A stretch of 64,000 nucleotides of DNA from Culex pipiens pallens (Eukaryota > Arthropoda > Insecta > Diptera > Culicidae), in NCBI RefSeq assembly GCF_016801865.2, contig NC_068938.1:7387101-7451100 (forward strand). The letters are read 5' to 3'. The first letter of the stretch is position 1, and every line of letters starts with the position of its first letter. Made by a program: the position numbers and the translations under genes. This document shows positions 1-10,473 of the stretch, piece by piece. A model generated the notes under the pieces. That model saw only the letters and a program-made list of their open reading frames with translations, had not been told where the DNA came from and searched no databases.

Positions 1-748
1 AGGATTGCGAAATTATCTGGTGTCAACTTTTATATTTTTAACACGATCATTTAAAAAAAACTGATGCTATTTTCGAAAAAAATATGCTCCTGCATCAAAA
101 ATCTTTGATGATAACATACAAAAATTATCCAACTTTATACATTTTCGGCTTCTTTCTATACAGAATCTTTATTGTAAATATTCTTGGGAAGGAATTTTAT
201 GATCGTTTTGAAGTCTCCGAAAAAGTTGTAAGTGTTAAGAAAAACTAAGACCCAAAAACCTTTTTTTTTACTTTCAGAACATTTTAGATATATTTTAGAG
301 AAGCCACAAATAAGTGTGCACAAAAATTAGAATGTGGAATCGAAAAACACCCAAAACAACTGAAAGTTGACCCCTTTTGAAATGTTGTTGTTCGAAATTG
401 ATCAACAAAATCTACGAATGATTCACTTTTTAATATAGGAATTGAGTGCTTTTTATGTTACTTTAAAAATCTCTTTTTTTTTGTGAATCTTAAAAACGAT
501 TCATGTACGCTTTTTTAAAGAAATTTTCTCAGATTTCTTTAAGAATAACATCATTTTCCATTTATCATTTTATTTTTCATGAAATGTTATAAATAAATAT
601 CGTTTTTGAACGATCACAACTACATTCAGTGATTACATGGTAGCTAATGTTTTTTGCTTAAAACGCCAATATACTGAGAATTTTTAAAAAATTGTCACTT
701 TTTGTTCACTAAAATGAAATTATCTCGGCTTTGTGTGGACATAAAAAG
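1..748. other. AT-rich flank with a decayed palindrome-family fragment
   Basis: No gene is visible. The stretch near 140-260 (tttat-gatcg-ttttgaagtctccgaa, spaced) resembles the outer arm of the palindrome family seen intact at 25883-28439, so it is probably an old fragment. The remainder is anonymous AT-rich DNA. Confidence 0.35.
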
Positions 749-756
749 CAGGGCTG

Positions 757-950
757 TGGAGTCGAAGTCGGAGTCGGAGCCGGAGTCGGTGGAGTCTGGT
801 CTTTTTGGGAAGCCTGAAGTCGGAGTCGGAGTCGGAGTTGAAAAAACTTGAACAGCTGGAGTCGGAGTCGGAGCCGGAGTCGGCTAAATTTTATTAGCTG
901 GAGTCGGAGCCGAAAATTTCTGATTACCCGGAGTTGGAGTCGGAGTTATC
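757..950. repeat. GGAGTC hexanucleotide array, left subterminal
   Basis: Imperfect tandem GGAGTC/GGAGCC units are broken by short spacers. The array is repeated in the right subterminal zone of the same hAT element, so it is an element feature rather than a chance microsatellite. Confidence 0.85.
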
Positions 951-1002
951 TTAAATTCAACAAAAATAATGTTTATTTTTTATTTTTTAGTATTTGCTAT
1001 AA

Positions 1003-2353
1003 GGGTAATTCTCTACCAACTCACACGAAATCGGGAAAAGTTGCCCCGACCCCTCTTCGATTTGCGTGAAACTTTGTCCTAAGGGGTAACTTTTGTCCCT
1101 GATCACGAATCCGAGGTCCGTTTTTTGATATCTCGTGACGGAGGGGCGGTACGACCCCTTCCATTTTTGAACATGCGAAAAAAGAGGTGTTTTTCAATAA
1201 TTTGCAGCCTGAAACGGTGATGAGATAGAAATTTGGTGTCAAAGGGACTTTTATGTAAAATTAGACGCCCGATTTGATGGCGTACTCAGAATTCCGAAAA
1301 AACGTATTTTTCATCGAAAAAAACACTAAAAAAGTTTTAAAAATTCTCCCATTTTCCGTTACTCGACTGTAAAAATTTTTGGAACATGTCATTTTATGGG
1401 AAATTTAATGTACTTTTCGAATCTACATTGTCCCAGAAGGGTCATTTTTTCATTTAGAACAAAATTTTTCATTTTAAAATTTCGTGTTTTTTCTAACTTT
1501 GCAGGGTTATTTTTTAGAGTGTAACAATGTTCTACAAAGTTGTAGAGCAGACAATTACAAAAATTTTGATATATAGACATATGGGGTTTGCTTATAAACA
1601 TCACAAGTTATCGCGATTTTACGAAAAAAAGTTTTGAAAAAGTTACTTTTTGCGTTTCTCTTTGTTTCGTCGTCCGTGTCTGTCGCGGGTGACCATGAAC
1701 GGCCATGATCGATGACGACCAACTTTTTCAAAACTTTTTTTCGTAAAATCGCGATAACTCGTGATGTTTATAAGCAAACCCCTTATGTTTATATATCAAA
1801 ATTTTTGTAATTGTCTGCTCTACAATTTTGTAGAACATTGTTACACTCTAAAAAATAACCCTGCAAAGTTAGAAAAAACACGAAATTTTAAAATGAAAAA
1901 TTTTGTTCTAAATGAAAAAATGACCTTTCTGGGACAATGTAGATTCGAAAAGTACATTAAATTTCCCATAAAATGACATGTTCCAAAATTTTTTACAGTC
2001 GAGTAACGGAAAATGGGAGAATTTTTAAAACTTTTTTAGTGTTTTTTTCGATGAAAAATACGTTTTTTCGGAATTCTGAGTACGCCATCAAATCGGGCGT
2101 CTAATTTTACATAAAAGTCCCTTTGACACCAAATTTCTATCTCATCACCGTTTCAGGCTGCAAATTATTGAAAAACACCTCTTTTTTCGCATGTTTAAAA
2201 ATGGAAGGGGTCGTACCGCCCCTCCGTCACGAGATATCAAAAAACGGACCTCGGATTCGTGATCAGGGACAAAAGTTACCCCTTAGGACAAAGTTTCACG
2301 CAAATCGAAGAGGGGTCGGGGCAACTGCTGTGTGAGTTGGCGGAGAATTACCC
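1003..2353. mobile_element. 1,351-bp foldback element, copy 1
   Basis: A giant palindrome with two near-identical arms of about 640 bp (1003-1646 and 1717-2353) around a unique loop of about 70 bp. The ends read GGGTAATTCTC and GAGAATTACCC. A 4-bp duplication, ATAA, flanks it (999-1002 and 2354-2357). The two outer ends differ slightly: left has ACGAAATCGGGAAAAGTTGCC, right the shorter CAGCAGTTGCC version, which gives the element an orientation. Short open frames in the arms are by-products of the repeat. A 4-bp duplication fits superfamilies such as Sola1 or Chapaev, but no transposase is present to decide. Confidence 0.88.
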
Positions 2354-2918
2354 ATAAAACAGATTAATTTACAAAACTTCTTATATTTTTAATTTTTTTT
2401 TTTCAAGTTGCATGCGCTGCGTTGCCATTTTTTTTTAGAGATCACTAAATGATAACCTGTTAATCAGCTCTTACCCAAGTATGTAATATCATCATAAATA
2501 AAAAAAACAATTTTGGTTTTGTAGTCAGAAATATTTAATTGATTTTTTACTGCATCCTTTTGCCAATATTTATGTACCATTTAAACTCAAATTTGACCAA
2601 ATTTAATCTAGTTCTTTCTGAAAAAAGTACACACACAGTCATCTTATACCCCGATAGTGAATGTCTTGATGGTTTTAAGTAAATCAATGTTCAGGAAAAA
2701 AGTGATGAGATACATCAAAAAATATAAATAATAAATACTATTTATGGAAATCGAAAACAAAAAAATCACTGACAGGATAAGTCTCCCAACAAATGTTCAA
2801 CGATTATAACAATCTATTACTTGGAACTCAACATGCGCAAACTATTTTGATATTGTTGCAAATTATCTTTGAACAAATCTCAAGATTTCAGGATAGGACA
2901 GAATTTCAAGAAAAAAAA

Positions 2919-3138
2919 ATATCCGTGACCTAGAAAATATTTATCCTGTGGATTTTTGTTTTTTATCCAATTCTAAGTTTTTTTCATATATTTTCATGAA
3001 AGCACACGACCATTCATAAAGCTTTGTTTTAAGTGAAGATGCAAGAAGTATCGAGCGCCTCCTATTAAATGTATAAAAAAATTAAAAATTGAAATAATCC
3101 AAAATTTCGTGGTAAAATATTTTCTAGGTCACGGATAT
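2919..3138. repeat. Short inverted-repeat element within the hAT element
   Basis: ATCCGTGACCTAGAAAATAT near 2921 is matched by its exact reverse complement near 3115-3136, with about 170 bp between. This is probably a small MITE nested in the hAT element. No clear target duplication was identified. Confidence 0.6.
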
Positions 3139-3632
3139 TTGAAAAGGACCCCTTAAGCGTTCTTACCACGAAGATTTTTTTAGATACATTGATTTGTAAT
3201 AATAAACTTCTTCAGCCTTGGCGTGATGTCCATGTACGTCTTAAAAATTTCAATGGAGCTTTAAAAAATAGTTTCGTTTAAAATTGTTATTTAAAAATAC
3301 AAGGTGACTATGATAGTCACTGTGCTTCTTATAAATGTCAACTTAAAAGTGAGCAAAGTAGCCAGCTTTCTTTTAATGATCATTTAAAAAACAACAATTT
3401 AATATTTTAGCTTTTAATCAATTTAATGAAAATTTGAGGTTAGGTAAATAAATCCAAATTTACTAATCAAACTGTTCTTCTGAAAATGCTTTCAAAACTG
3501 GCGTTTTTTTATTTCTGTTTCAATAACGTCTAAAACTTGTAAAACCAAGAATTTTTTTCCGGTTTTTCCACTTAAAGAGTTTTCAAATAATCCGAAATAA
3601 TAGTAAACTAACTTTTGAAATATTTAAAAATA

Positions 3633-3835
3633 TGTGGAGTCGGAGTCGGAGTCAGAGCCAACCATTTTTTGAAAGCTGGAGTCGGAGTCGGAGTCGGAGT
3701 CGGCTAGAGTTGGTGGGCCGGAGTTGGAGTCGGAGTCGGAGTCGGTTGGATGTGAAAGCCGGAGCCGGAGTCGGAGTCGGAGTAGGCTAATCCCAGAAAG
3801 CCGGAGTCGGAGTCGCTTGAAATATGACCCGACTC
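3633..3835. repeat. GGAGTC hexanucleotide array, right subterminal
   Basis: The second array of GGAGTC/GGAGCC units, in the same written orientation as the left array but just inside the opposite inverted end of the hAT element. Confidence 0.85.
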
Positions 3836-3853
3836 CGCAGCCCTGATAAAAAG

Positions 3854-4519
3854 GTTGTCAAAAAAATCAAAATGTTTTTTTCATTTTTTTGGGACGCCCT
3901 AGTATACGTGAAGGTGAAGGTCTACGAGGTCGAATAAAGAGGTTCATTTTTTGAAGTGGTTTTACAGCCTTTCCTCAGTAAGGTGAGGAAGCCAAAAACC
4001 GAAAATGTAGAGACTTCAAGTTATTGAAAGTTAATTTAAAAAAAAGACTTTTTTTCAAAACTGTAACAATTATTTTAAAAGTTCTGGGGATCGGGGTTTC
4101 TCTCCCTACTGAATTTTCCATTTTTATGTATGGACTTATTTGTATGTTAATGAGCTTAACAACCTTTGATTACGTACTGCCCAATTTCAATTCATTCCTT
4201 CAACTTCTTCCCCGAAAATGCACACCAACAGTGATTGATTTCATATAGTGCGTTCATTTTTATGTTTCGCAAAAACGGCTTACTCAGGATGGGTCGTAAA
4301 TAAAAATACAGTGTTTACTTTACGCGTGCCAACGTGACACTTCATAATGGGTGCCGCTTCGACGTGGGGCTAGATCTGTTTTGCTGATATTTGTGAAATT
4401 GTTTTAACGTTTTTAACCGATGGTATCATTTGGGCAAATTTACTTTTTTTCTGATAAAAGCTTAGAAATGCTTTGATGGAAGTGTGTTCCTGAAATATTG
4501 TGTCATTTTTGCAGTTACA
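3854..4519. other. Upstream region of IR gene A with MITE fragment
   Basis: Bases about 3900-4000 (tctacgaggtcgaataaag, then cctttcctcagtaaggtgag) resemble 18500-18560 and so belong to a dispersed repeat. The rest precedes IR gene A. No convincing TATA box is seen. A pyrimidine run ending in TTTTTGCAG lies at 4506-4514, just before the ATG. Confidence 0.4.
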
Positions 4520-6208
4520 ATGGGTCCAACCAGTTGCACTTTGATGTTATTAGTCTTACTGTCATGTGTTCATGGAGGAATCTCATCAGTGGGCACAGTT
4601 GATTACATTGTATCAGTCGTTCAATATTTAGCGAGCACCGAAACCGGCATCCCTCGATTGGTAGCATACGGAACATCCCAGGATAATCCATTCAACAACA
4701 CTCTGGGAAGAGTTGTTGAAGATTCTCGGTTGAAGTATGTGACAAAATTTATAACAACAGGGGAATTGTTTGAGAAGGGGAATCAGTTTCCAGTGAAACC
4801 TTCACTTATTTTAGTTCAGGGTGAACCTAGCGTGGAAAAATTTCGCAATTTCTATCTACACTTAAGGGATTATGATCCCAGTACGAAAATACTTATTTTG
4901 ACTAAAAATTTCGGTGCATCATACGCAGGGTATAAACTAATCCTTAGCCATCTTTGTTTCCAGAATGTGGTTTATCTCGATGAGGAAAACACTCGAATTA
5001 TATTGACCGACATAGTTTCAAGTGTCCAGTTAGATTTTCTGGCAGAGCCAAATAAACTTTATAAGAAAACAGCCGTAAGAGACATTCAAGGAAAACCGAT
5101 TACTTACTCCCTGAGAAGTGCTTTGAATATTAGATAGCCCATTTTGAGATGGTTAAAGGAAACGTCTATAGTACTAAACACAACAACTCTTGAAGTACCT
5201 CACTCTTGTAATTCAACAGCATTAATCGATCTTATGGACAAGTGTTTCCTCAATCATAAGTTGGTGCACAAGGTAGATTTCGATCCATGGTCGTATACGA
5301 TTAAGGAAATAGATAAAACATTTTTCATATTTCTCCTCACCACATTGACGAAAGAGCAGATCGTGCTGGTTCCAAGGAATCCCATCAGCACTGAAGAGCT
5401 GTTCATGATCCCGTTTCAATGGCAAGTTTGGGCCACTATTCTGGTGCTTCTATCGGTATTTGAAGCGGTGACACTGATTTTTCCATCAATTTTCCGAAAC
5501 GATCCGTTTCTGCTAGCCATTTGCGGGTTCGAGCGTTACAACCTTCACAAAGCTAGATGTTTGGAACGAATACTCTTCATATCCTTAATCGCACTCATGT
5601 TCTTCATAATCCGAGCTTACGAGACGAAATTTTTATCATTTATGATGAGCAAGCCGGTGACTCGTAACATTAGAACGATTCAAGATTTGGTTGATTTTAA
5701 GGCTAAAATCAAGTACAACAGATTGGCTACTCCCTTCGTTGATGATCAGCGAGAGCTGAACGGTTTGCTTGTGAACAGCAATGACAGCTTGCTCAAAATG
5801 GACCTGATTCATGCGTATATTGCAGAGCGAAGTTTAAGCCAATTGAAGTTGCTGCCGAGATATTACGACCCAGTGAACAAATTGTACCGATACAGCATTA
5901 TGGAGCAAACGCTCGGAATGTTTTCTGTTGTGTATGAATTTGCTCCACGAAGTCCACTCATTGATAGTTTTGGATATGCTTTAACAGTTTTTATTGAGAG
6001 TGGAATATTTAGTTACTGGCATAAGTTGTTTGAATACCAACCTAGACAATATTCAAGATTTTATCAGCAAACGCAACTTAGTAGGGTTTTACTGTTCGAT
6101 GATATTTTTTCAGTGTTATCTCTAACTTCGTATGGATTCGTTGTAAGCAGCTTAACTTTCATCATAGAAGTTTCTTTTTGTAAACTCAAATTAAGATGTA
6201 TGTTTTGA
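4520..6208 (+). pseudogene. IR gene A: divergent ionotropic receptor with one in-frame TAG
   Basis: Membrane-bound ligand-gated cation-channel subunit of the insect ionotropic receptor family, in a divergent subgroup. The frame starts at ATG 4520 with a signal peptide (MGPTSCTLMLLVLLSC) and runs 562 codons to TGA. It is continuous except for a single TAG at 5135-5137 (codon 206), between the N-terminal domain and the RWLKET segment. Past it the frame keeps everything expected: first membrane segment after LFMIPFQWQVW, pore-loop motif NDPFLLAICGFERYNLHKA, second segment ending AYETKFLSFMMSKP, S2-like ESGIFSYW, and a last membrane segment near the C-terminus. Relatives have K, Y or F at the stop position, so one base change explains it. 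It may be a young pseudogene, a null allele, or a readthrough gene. The IR identity is based on architecture; the ligand is unknown. Confidence 0.85.
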
Positions 6209-6289
6209 AACAATCATTGTTCTTTAATACAACAAAGTAAAAATCAAAAAATCCGAAGGTAAAACCACATGCACATCACCTTCTTCAAA

Positions 6290-6440
6290 AAAGAAAAATA
6301 ATATCACAAAATTCATGTACAATTTATGCAAACACAAAAAAAATGTCGACGGGGCTCAAACCCAGCACGAACAGGAAGGACTGACGCCGTAACCCGCTCG
6401 GCCATCAGATCGATGAAGACAGGGAAGGTTAAATACATAT
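6290..6440 (-). mobile_element. tRNA-derived SINE fragment
   Basis: On the minus strand, TGATGGCCGAGCGGG (A-box-like) is followed about 40 nt later by GGGTTTGAGCCCCGTCGAC (B-box-like), then an A/T-rich tail. This is the pol III promoter layout of a tRNA-Leu/Ser-type SINE head. The sequence does not fold into a clean tRNA. The ends are not resolved. Confidence 0.55.
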
Positions 6441-7960
6441 ATAAGCTTGACATTTCGGTCAAGTAGGTTTCCCATACTCATGGGCTATATATATATTTCA
6501 GGGTGTAATATTACATACAATTTCATAAAATAATGCAAAGCTTACTTTACACCCAGACCTTTAACACGTAGCTGGATTATTACCGGTTAAAGTTTGTCAT
6601 CAAATCATTTTTTTTTTTTGATCAATAAATTTAAGTTAAACTAAATAATCCAACCAAATCTTTTTTTTTTTCATGACAACAAAATGTAGCAAACAATACT
6701 TTTCTCAATTTAAGAACTAATAATTAAGAAGGATTGAATGAACAAAAAAATGCAAAACGTAGTCACACGTCAGCTCAAACATATTTTGATAAATTTATCG
6801 TAATCTTTCTTCCAATTTCGGCTGTTTGGTGTGACTTTTGGCAGGTGTGTTTTCGTGCCGTTTTACGATGGGAAAAGCAAACTCATCTTTTCTCCAAAGA
6901 AAACCAACACCAAGATCCAACCCATTTGCGTCACTTGGCGCTTCTTGGGAGGGTGAGCAAAAAGGTAAGCATGTTTGCTGCAGTTTCTCAAGCCCCAAAA
7001 TTGAAGCAGAAGTGGCGCCAAACAAAAAAATAACACGCTTGGGAAAATTACCAGATGACAGAGGTTTTCTTTTTCACAAGTTGTTCCTCAATGTTTTCAT
7101 GTTGTTGTATAAAAAAAAATAAACACTCAGGAAAGGCAAAACAATTTACAAATATTTTTTTGTAATTATTTTGAACTGCATTTTAGAATATAAAAAGTTA
7201 TCAAATTTACACCGATTCAGAGATTTTTGTGTTAAATTTTAACGATTAAAGTAGATCTCATAATTGCCAAAACTTTTTCAAGCACATTGAAAGGAAGACT
7301 ATGTTGAAATATCCAAATTGCATGTTCCAAAGTGTCAACAAAAACCGACACAAAAATGTTATGTTAAGGTTCAGTCTCTTCCGCTTGCAATTTTCTTTTC
7401 CCCCTAATTGTTTGGAATGGCAAAAAGGGAAGCCCCAAGAGTAGATTTATTGCTTCTTTGTTGGTTTTTTCCTCCACCTAAATCTCACATCGGGGGAAAA
7501 CCGTTTTCCAGGAAGTTAATGAAGCCTACAGCCTCGAGGCTTTCTTCTTGAAACACTTTTGGGACCACATTTCGTCAGTCGCGTCACCCAGCAAAACTGG
7601 GTGCCGGCTGCCGGAATTTAATTTTGCTCGTGTTTTGCTGTCGTCAGTCAGTCACACAAGTGAAGTGGCAGACATTCGGACAGACAGGCAAGCAGACTCC
7701 GTGTTAGTAGGTGATTTTTGGGAGGTCCCAACTGGTGGACAAGTGACAGTCATTACCGGAGACTTTGTATAGGTCAAGCGAGCACCAGAAGTGTCTTTCT
7801 TGCATATTTTAGTGTCATTTTGTGATTTTTTGTCGACAGAAATTGATTTTTGTTTTTTTTTTAATCGTGTTAGGGAGATTATTTTCAGCAAATTCTTTGT
7901 GCACACTAAGAAAAATAGAAATGTTTACATAATTTATGTATAACATGTAAAATTACACAT
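6441..7960. other. Intergenic region, partly GC-richer, no gene recognised
   Basis: About 6730-7120 and 7380-7780 are less AT-rich than their surroundings and hold short frames on both strands without recognisable domains. Near 7640-7660 there is TCGTCAGTCAGTCACAC, which contains arthropod initiator-like TCAGT cores. It could be a promoter or untranslated exon, but nothing confirms that. Confidence 0.3.
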
Positions 7961-9311
7961 GGGTAATTCTCCGCCAACTCACACAGCAGTTGCCCCGACC
8001 CCTCTTCGATTTGCGTGAAACTTTGTCCTAAGGGGTAACTTTTGTCCCTGATCACGAATCCGAGGTCCGTTTTTTGATATCTCGTGACGGAGGGGCGGTA
8101 CGACCCCTTCCATTTTTAAACATGCGAAAAAAGAGGTGTTTTTCAATAATTTGCAGCCTGAAACGGTGATGAGATAGAAATTTGGTGTCAAAGGGACTTT
8201 TATGTAAAATTAGACGCCCGATTTGATGGCGTACTCAGAATTCCGAAAAAACGTATTTTTCATCGAAAAAAACACTAAAAAAGTTTTAAAAATTCTCCCA
8301 TTTTCCGTTACTCGACTGTAAAAAATTTTGGAACATGTCATTTTATGGGAAATTTAATGTACTTTTCGAATCTACATTGTCCCAGAAGGGTCATTTTTTC
8401 ATTTAGAACAAAATTTTTCATTTTAAAATTTCGTGTTTTTTCTAACTTTGCAGGGTTATTTTTTAGAGTGTAACAATGTTCTACAAAGTTGTAGAGCAGA
8501 CAATTACAAAAATTTTAATATATATACATAAGGGTTTTGCTTATAAACATCACAAGTTATCACGATTTTACGAAAAAAAGTTTTAAAAAAGTTGGTCGTC
8601 ATCGATCATGGCCGTTCATGGTCACCCGCGACAGACACGGACGACGAAACAAAGAGAAACGCAAAAAGTAACTTTTTCAAAACTTTTTTTCGTAAAATCG
8701 CGATAACTTGTGATGTTTATAAGCAAACCCCTTATGTCTATATATCAAATTTTTTGTAATTGTCTGCTCTACAACTTTGTAGAACATTGTTACACTCTAA
8801 AAAATAACCCTGCAAAGTTAGAAAAAACACGAAATTTTAAAATGAAAAATTTTGTTCTAAATGAAAAAATGACCCTTCTGGGACAATGTAGATTCGAAAA
8901 GTACATTAAATTTCCCATAAAATGACATGTTTCAAAATTTTTTACAGTCGAGTAACGGAAAATGGGAGAATTTTTAAAACTTTTTTAGTGTTTTTTTCGA
9001 TGAAAAATACGTTTTTTCGGAATTCTGAGTACGCCATCAAATCGGGCGTCTAATTTTACATAAAAGTCCCTTTGACACCAAATTTCTATCTCATCACCGT
9101 TTCAGGCTGCAAATTATTGAAAAACACCTCTTTTTTCGCATGTTCAAAAATGGAAGGGGTCGTACCGCCCCTCCGTCACGAGATATCAAAAAACGGACCT
9201 CGGATTCGTGATCAGGGACAAAAGTTACCCCTTAGGACAAAGTTTCACGCAAATCGAAGAGGGGTCGGGGCAACTTTTCCCGATTTCGTGTGAGTTGGTA
9301 GAGAATTACCC
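7961..9311. mobile_element. 1,351-bp foldback element, copy 2 (inverted relative to copy 1)
   Basis: The length is identical to copy 1 (1,351 bp) and the sequence nearly identical, but in reverse orientation. The short CAGCAGTTGCC end is now on the left, the longer end on the right, and the central loop near 8596-8670 is the reverse complement of copy 1's loop. It is flanked by ACAT at 7957-7960 and 9312-9315. Different 4-bp duplications at the two copies show independent insertions. The two arms of about 640 bp pair throughout. Confidence 0.9.
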
Positions 9312-9315
9312 ACAT

Positions 9316-10473
9316 AAACTTTGAAAATTTACAGAACTTTAGAGATGCTGTAATATCACCATGTTTTTTATACTGTTAAAGATTATTAATTTATTTTATG
9401 TGTTGTTTTACTTTTTTTATTATTTTTTTTTATTTTTTTTACATATACATTTTTATTGGCAGCTATGTAGAAACGTTTTACAATAACATATCTATCTACT
9501 TTCCTACTGTGGCTCATAACATTAGCCCTCTACAACCGAACCCCACCTTTTGACGGGCTTCGATATGAATAATCGCCAAAAATCCATTATTCATCCAATT
9601 TTTGATCTTTAAAAAGCATTGGAAAGATCACCTCTTTAAATTAAAAAAAAATTGAGTTAGAAGTTTGACTTGTTTTATGTGACTTTGCCAGTGTTTTTTA
9701 AAATGTCTTTTTTTAGGGGTCAACTTAGGCTGTATTTTTACTAACATTTCCTTTATTTTAAGTCAATATGCAGTAATTTGTGTAGTGTCCCAGACTATCT
9801 ACGCAGCAAATGTGCAAAACAAGTAAAGAAATGAGTAAAACAAGTAAAAAAATAAAAAGTGACTGTAAAAACATTGAAAAAGTAGATATGCAATGTAATG
9901 ATAGGAGGTGGTAGAACAGGCCAAATACTATCAAAAACAAAAATAATCTTAAAAAGATAAATGCAATTAAAACACTAAAAATAAAACAAGAAAAGTGAAG
10001 TTTTTCGTAGAACAAAAGTTGCTCAAAATGACCTCCTAAACAGGGGAAAATAAAAATTTTCGAAAAAAATGTGGGCAGTAGAGGGTTAATCATGAATAAC
10101 TTGTATTCTGTCCATCCAACTCCAACTCAGTTACATAAAATAAAGATGCATTTCAAAAACGTGTCGTGAATTGCTATTTTTAGCTTTAGCTTAATGGATT
10201 GAATATCCTATTTGTTCTGTTCAATTCAAGAGTTTAAAAAAATGGTCTTATAAGCTATTGTGTTTCATATGTTTATAGGACCTATTAAAAAAAAATCCAG
10301 AATTGTAATTTAAGGGTCACGTACGCGCCAAATTAATACTATATTGTACAAAAAGCTTTCTGATTGCTGTAATTTAAGCTCATGGTTCTGGACGGACTAT
10401 TAGTTTGACGGTCACATGTAGTTGAATTTCTTTTTTTTAAATAAATAAGCTTTTTCTCAGTTGCGCTTTAGAA
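9316..10473. other. AT-rich spacer upstream of IR gene B
   Basis: No gene recognised. A long low-complexity AT stretch lies near 9380-9450. The 111-residue minus frame at 9758-10093 is hydrophobic, made of simple-sequence codons and has no relative in the window, so it was not called. Just before gene B the sequence ends in a pyrimidine-rich CTTTTTCTCAG (10450-10460). Confidence 0.35.

Larger units (their letters stand above)
749..3845. mobile_element. Non-autonomous hAT transposon with GGAGTC subterminal arrays
   Basis: The ends are inverted: CAGGGCTGTGGAGTCG on the left and CGACTCCGCAGCCCTG on the right. They are flanked by a perfect 8-bp duplication, ATAAAAAG, at 741-748 and 3846-3853. 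CAGGG ends and an 8-bp target duplication are diagnostic of the hAT superfamily. Both subterminal zones (about 757-950 and 3633-3835) are hexanucleotide GGAGTC arrays. No transposase frame is visible, so the element depends on an autonomous relative. It carries two later insertions or foldbacks, at 1003-2353 and about 2919-3138, so its original length was about 1.5 kb. Confidence 0.9.

Noticed and set aside
1021..2335. Repeated 70-73-residue open frames (beginning MTPNFYLITVSGCK and MMFISKP) on both strands, also at 7979-9293
   Set aside because: They sit in the arms of the 1,351-bp foldback and occur in mirror image. They are by-products of the repeat, not genes.
6345..6415. Functional tRNA-Leu or tRNA-Ser on the minus strand
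   Set aside because: Only the A and B boxes are present; the arms do not pair properly.
9758..10093. 111-residue hydrophobic minus-strand frame
   Set aside because: Its sequence is mostly F, L, I and S from AT-rich repeats, and no relative or promoter was seen.
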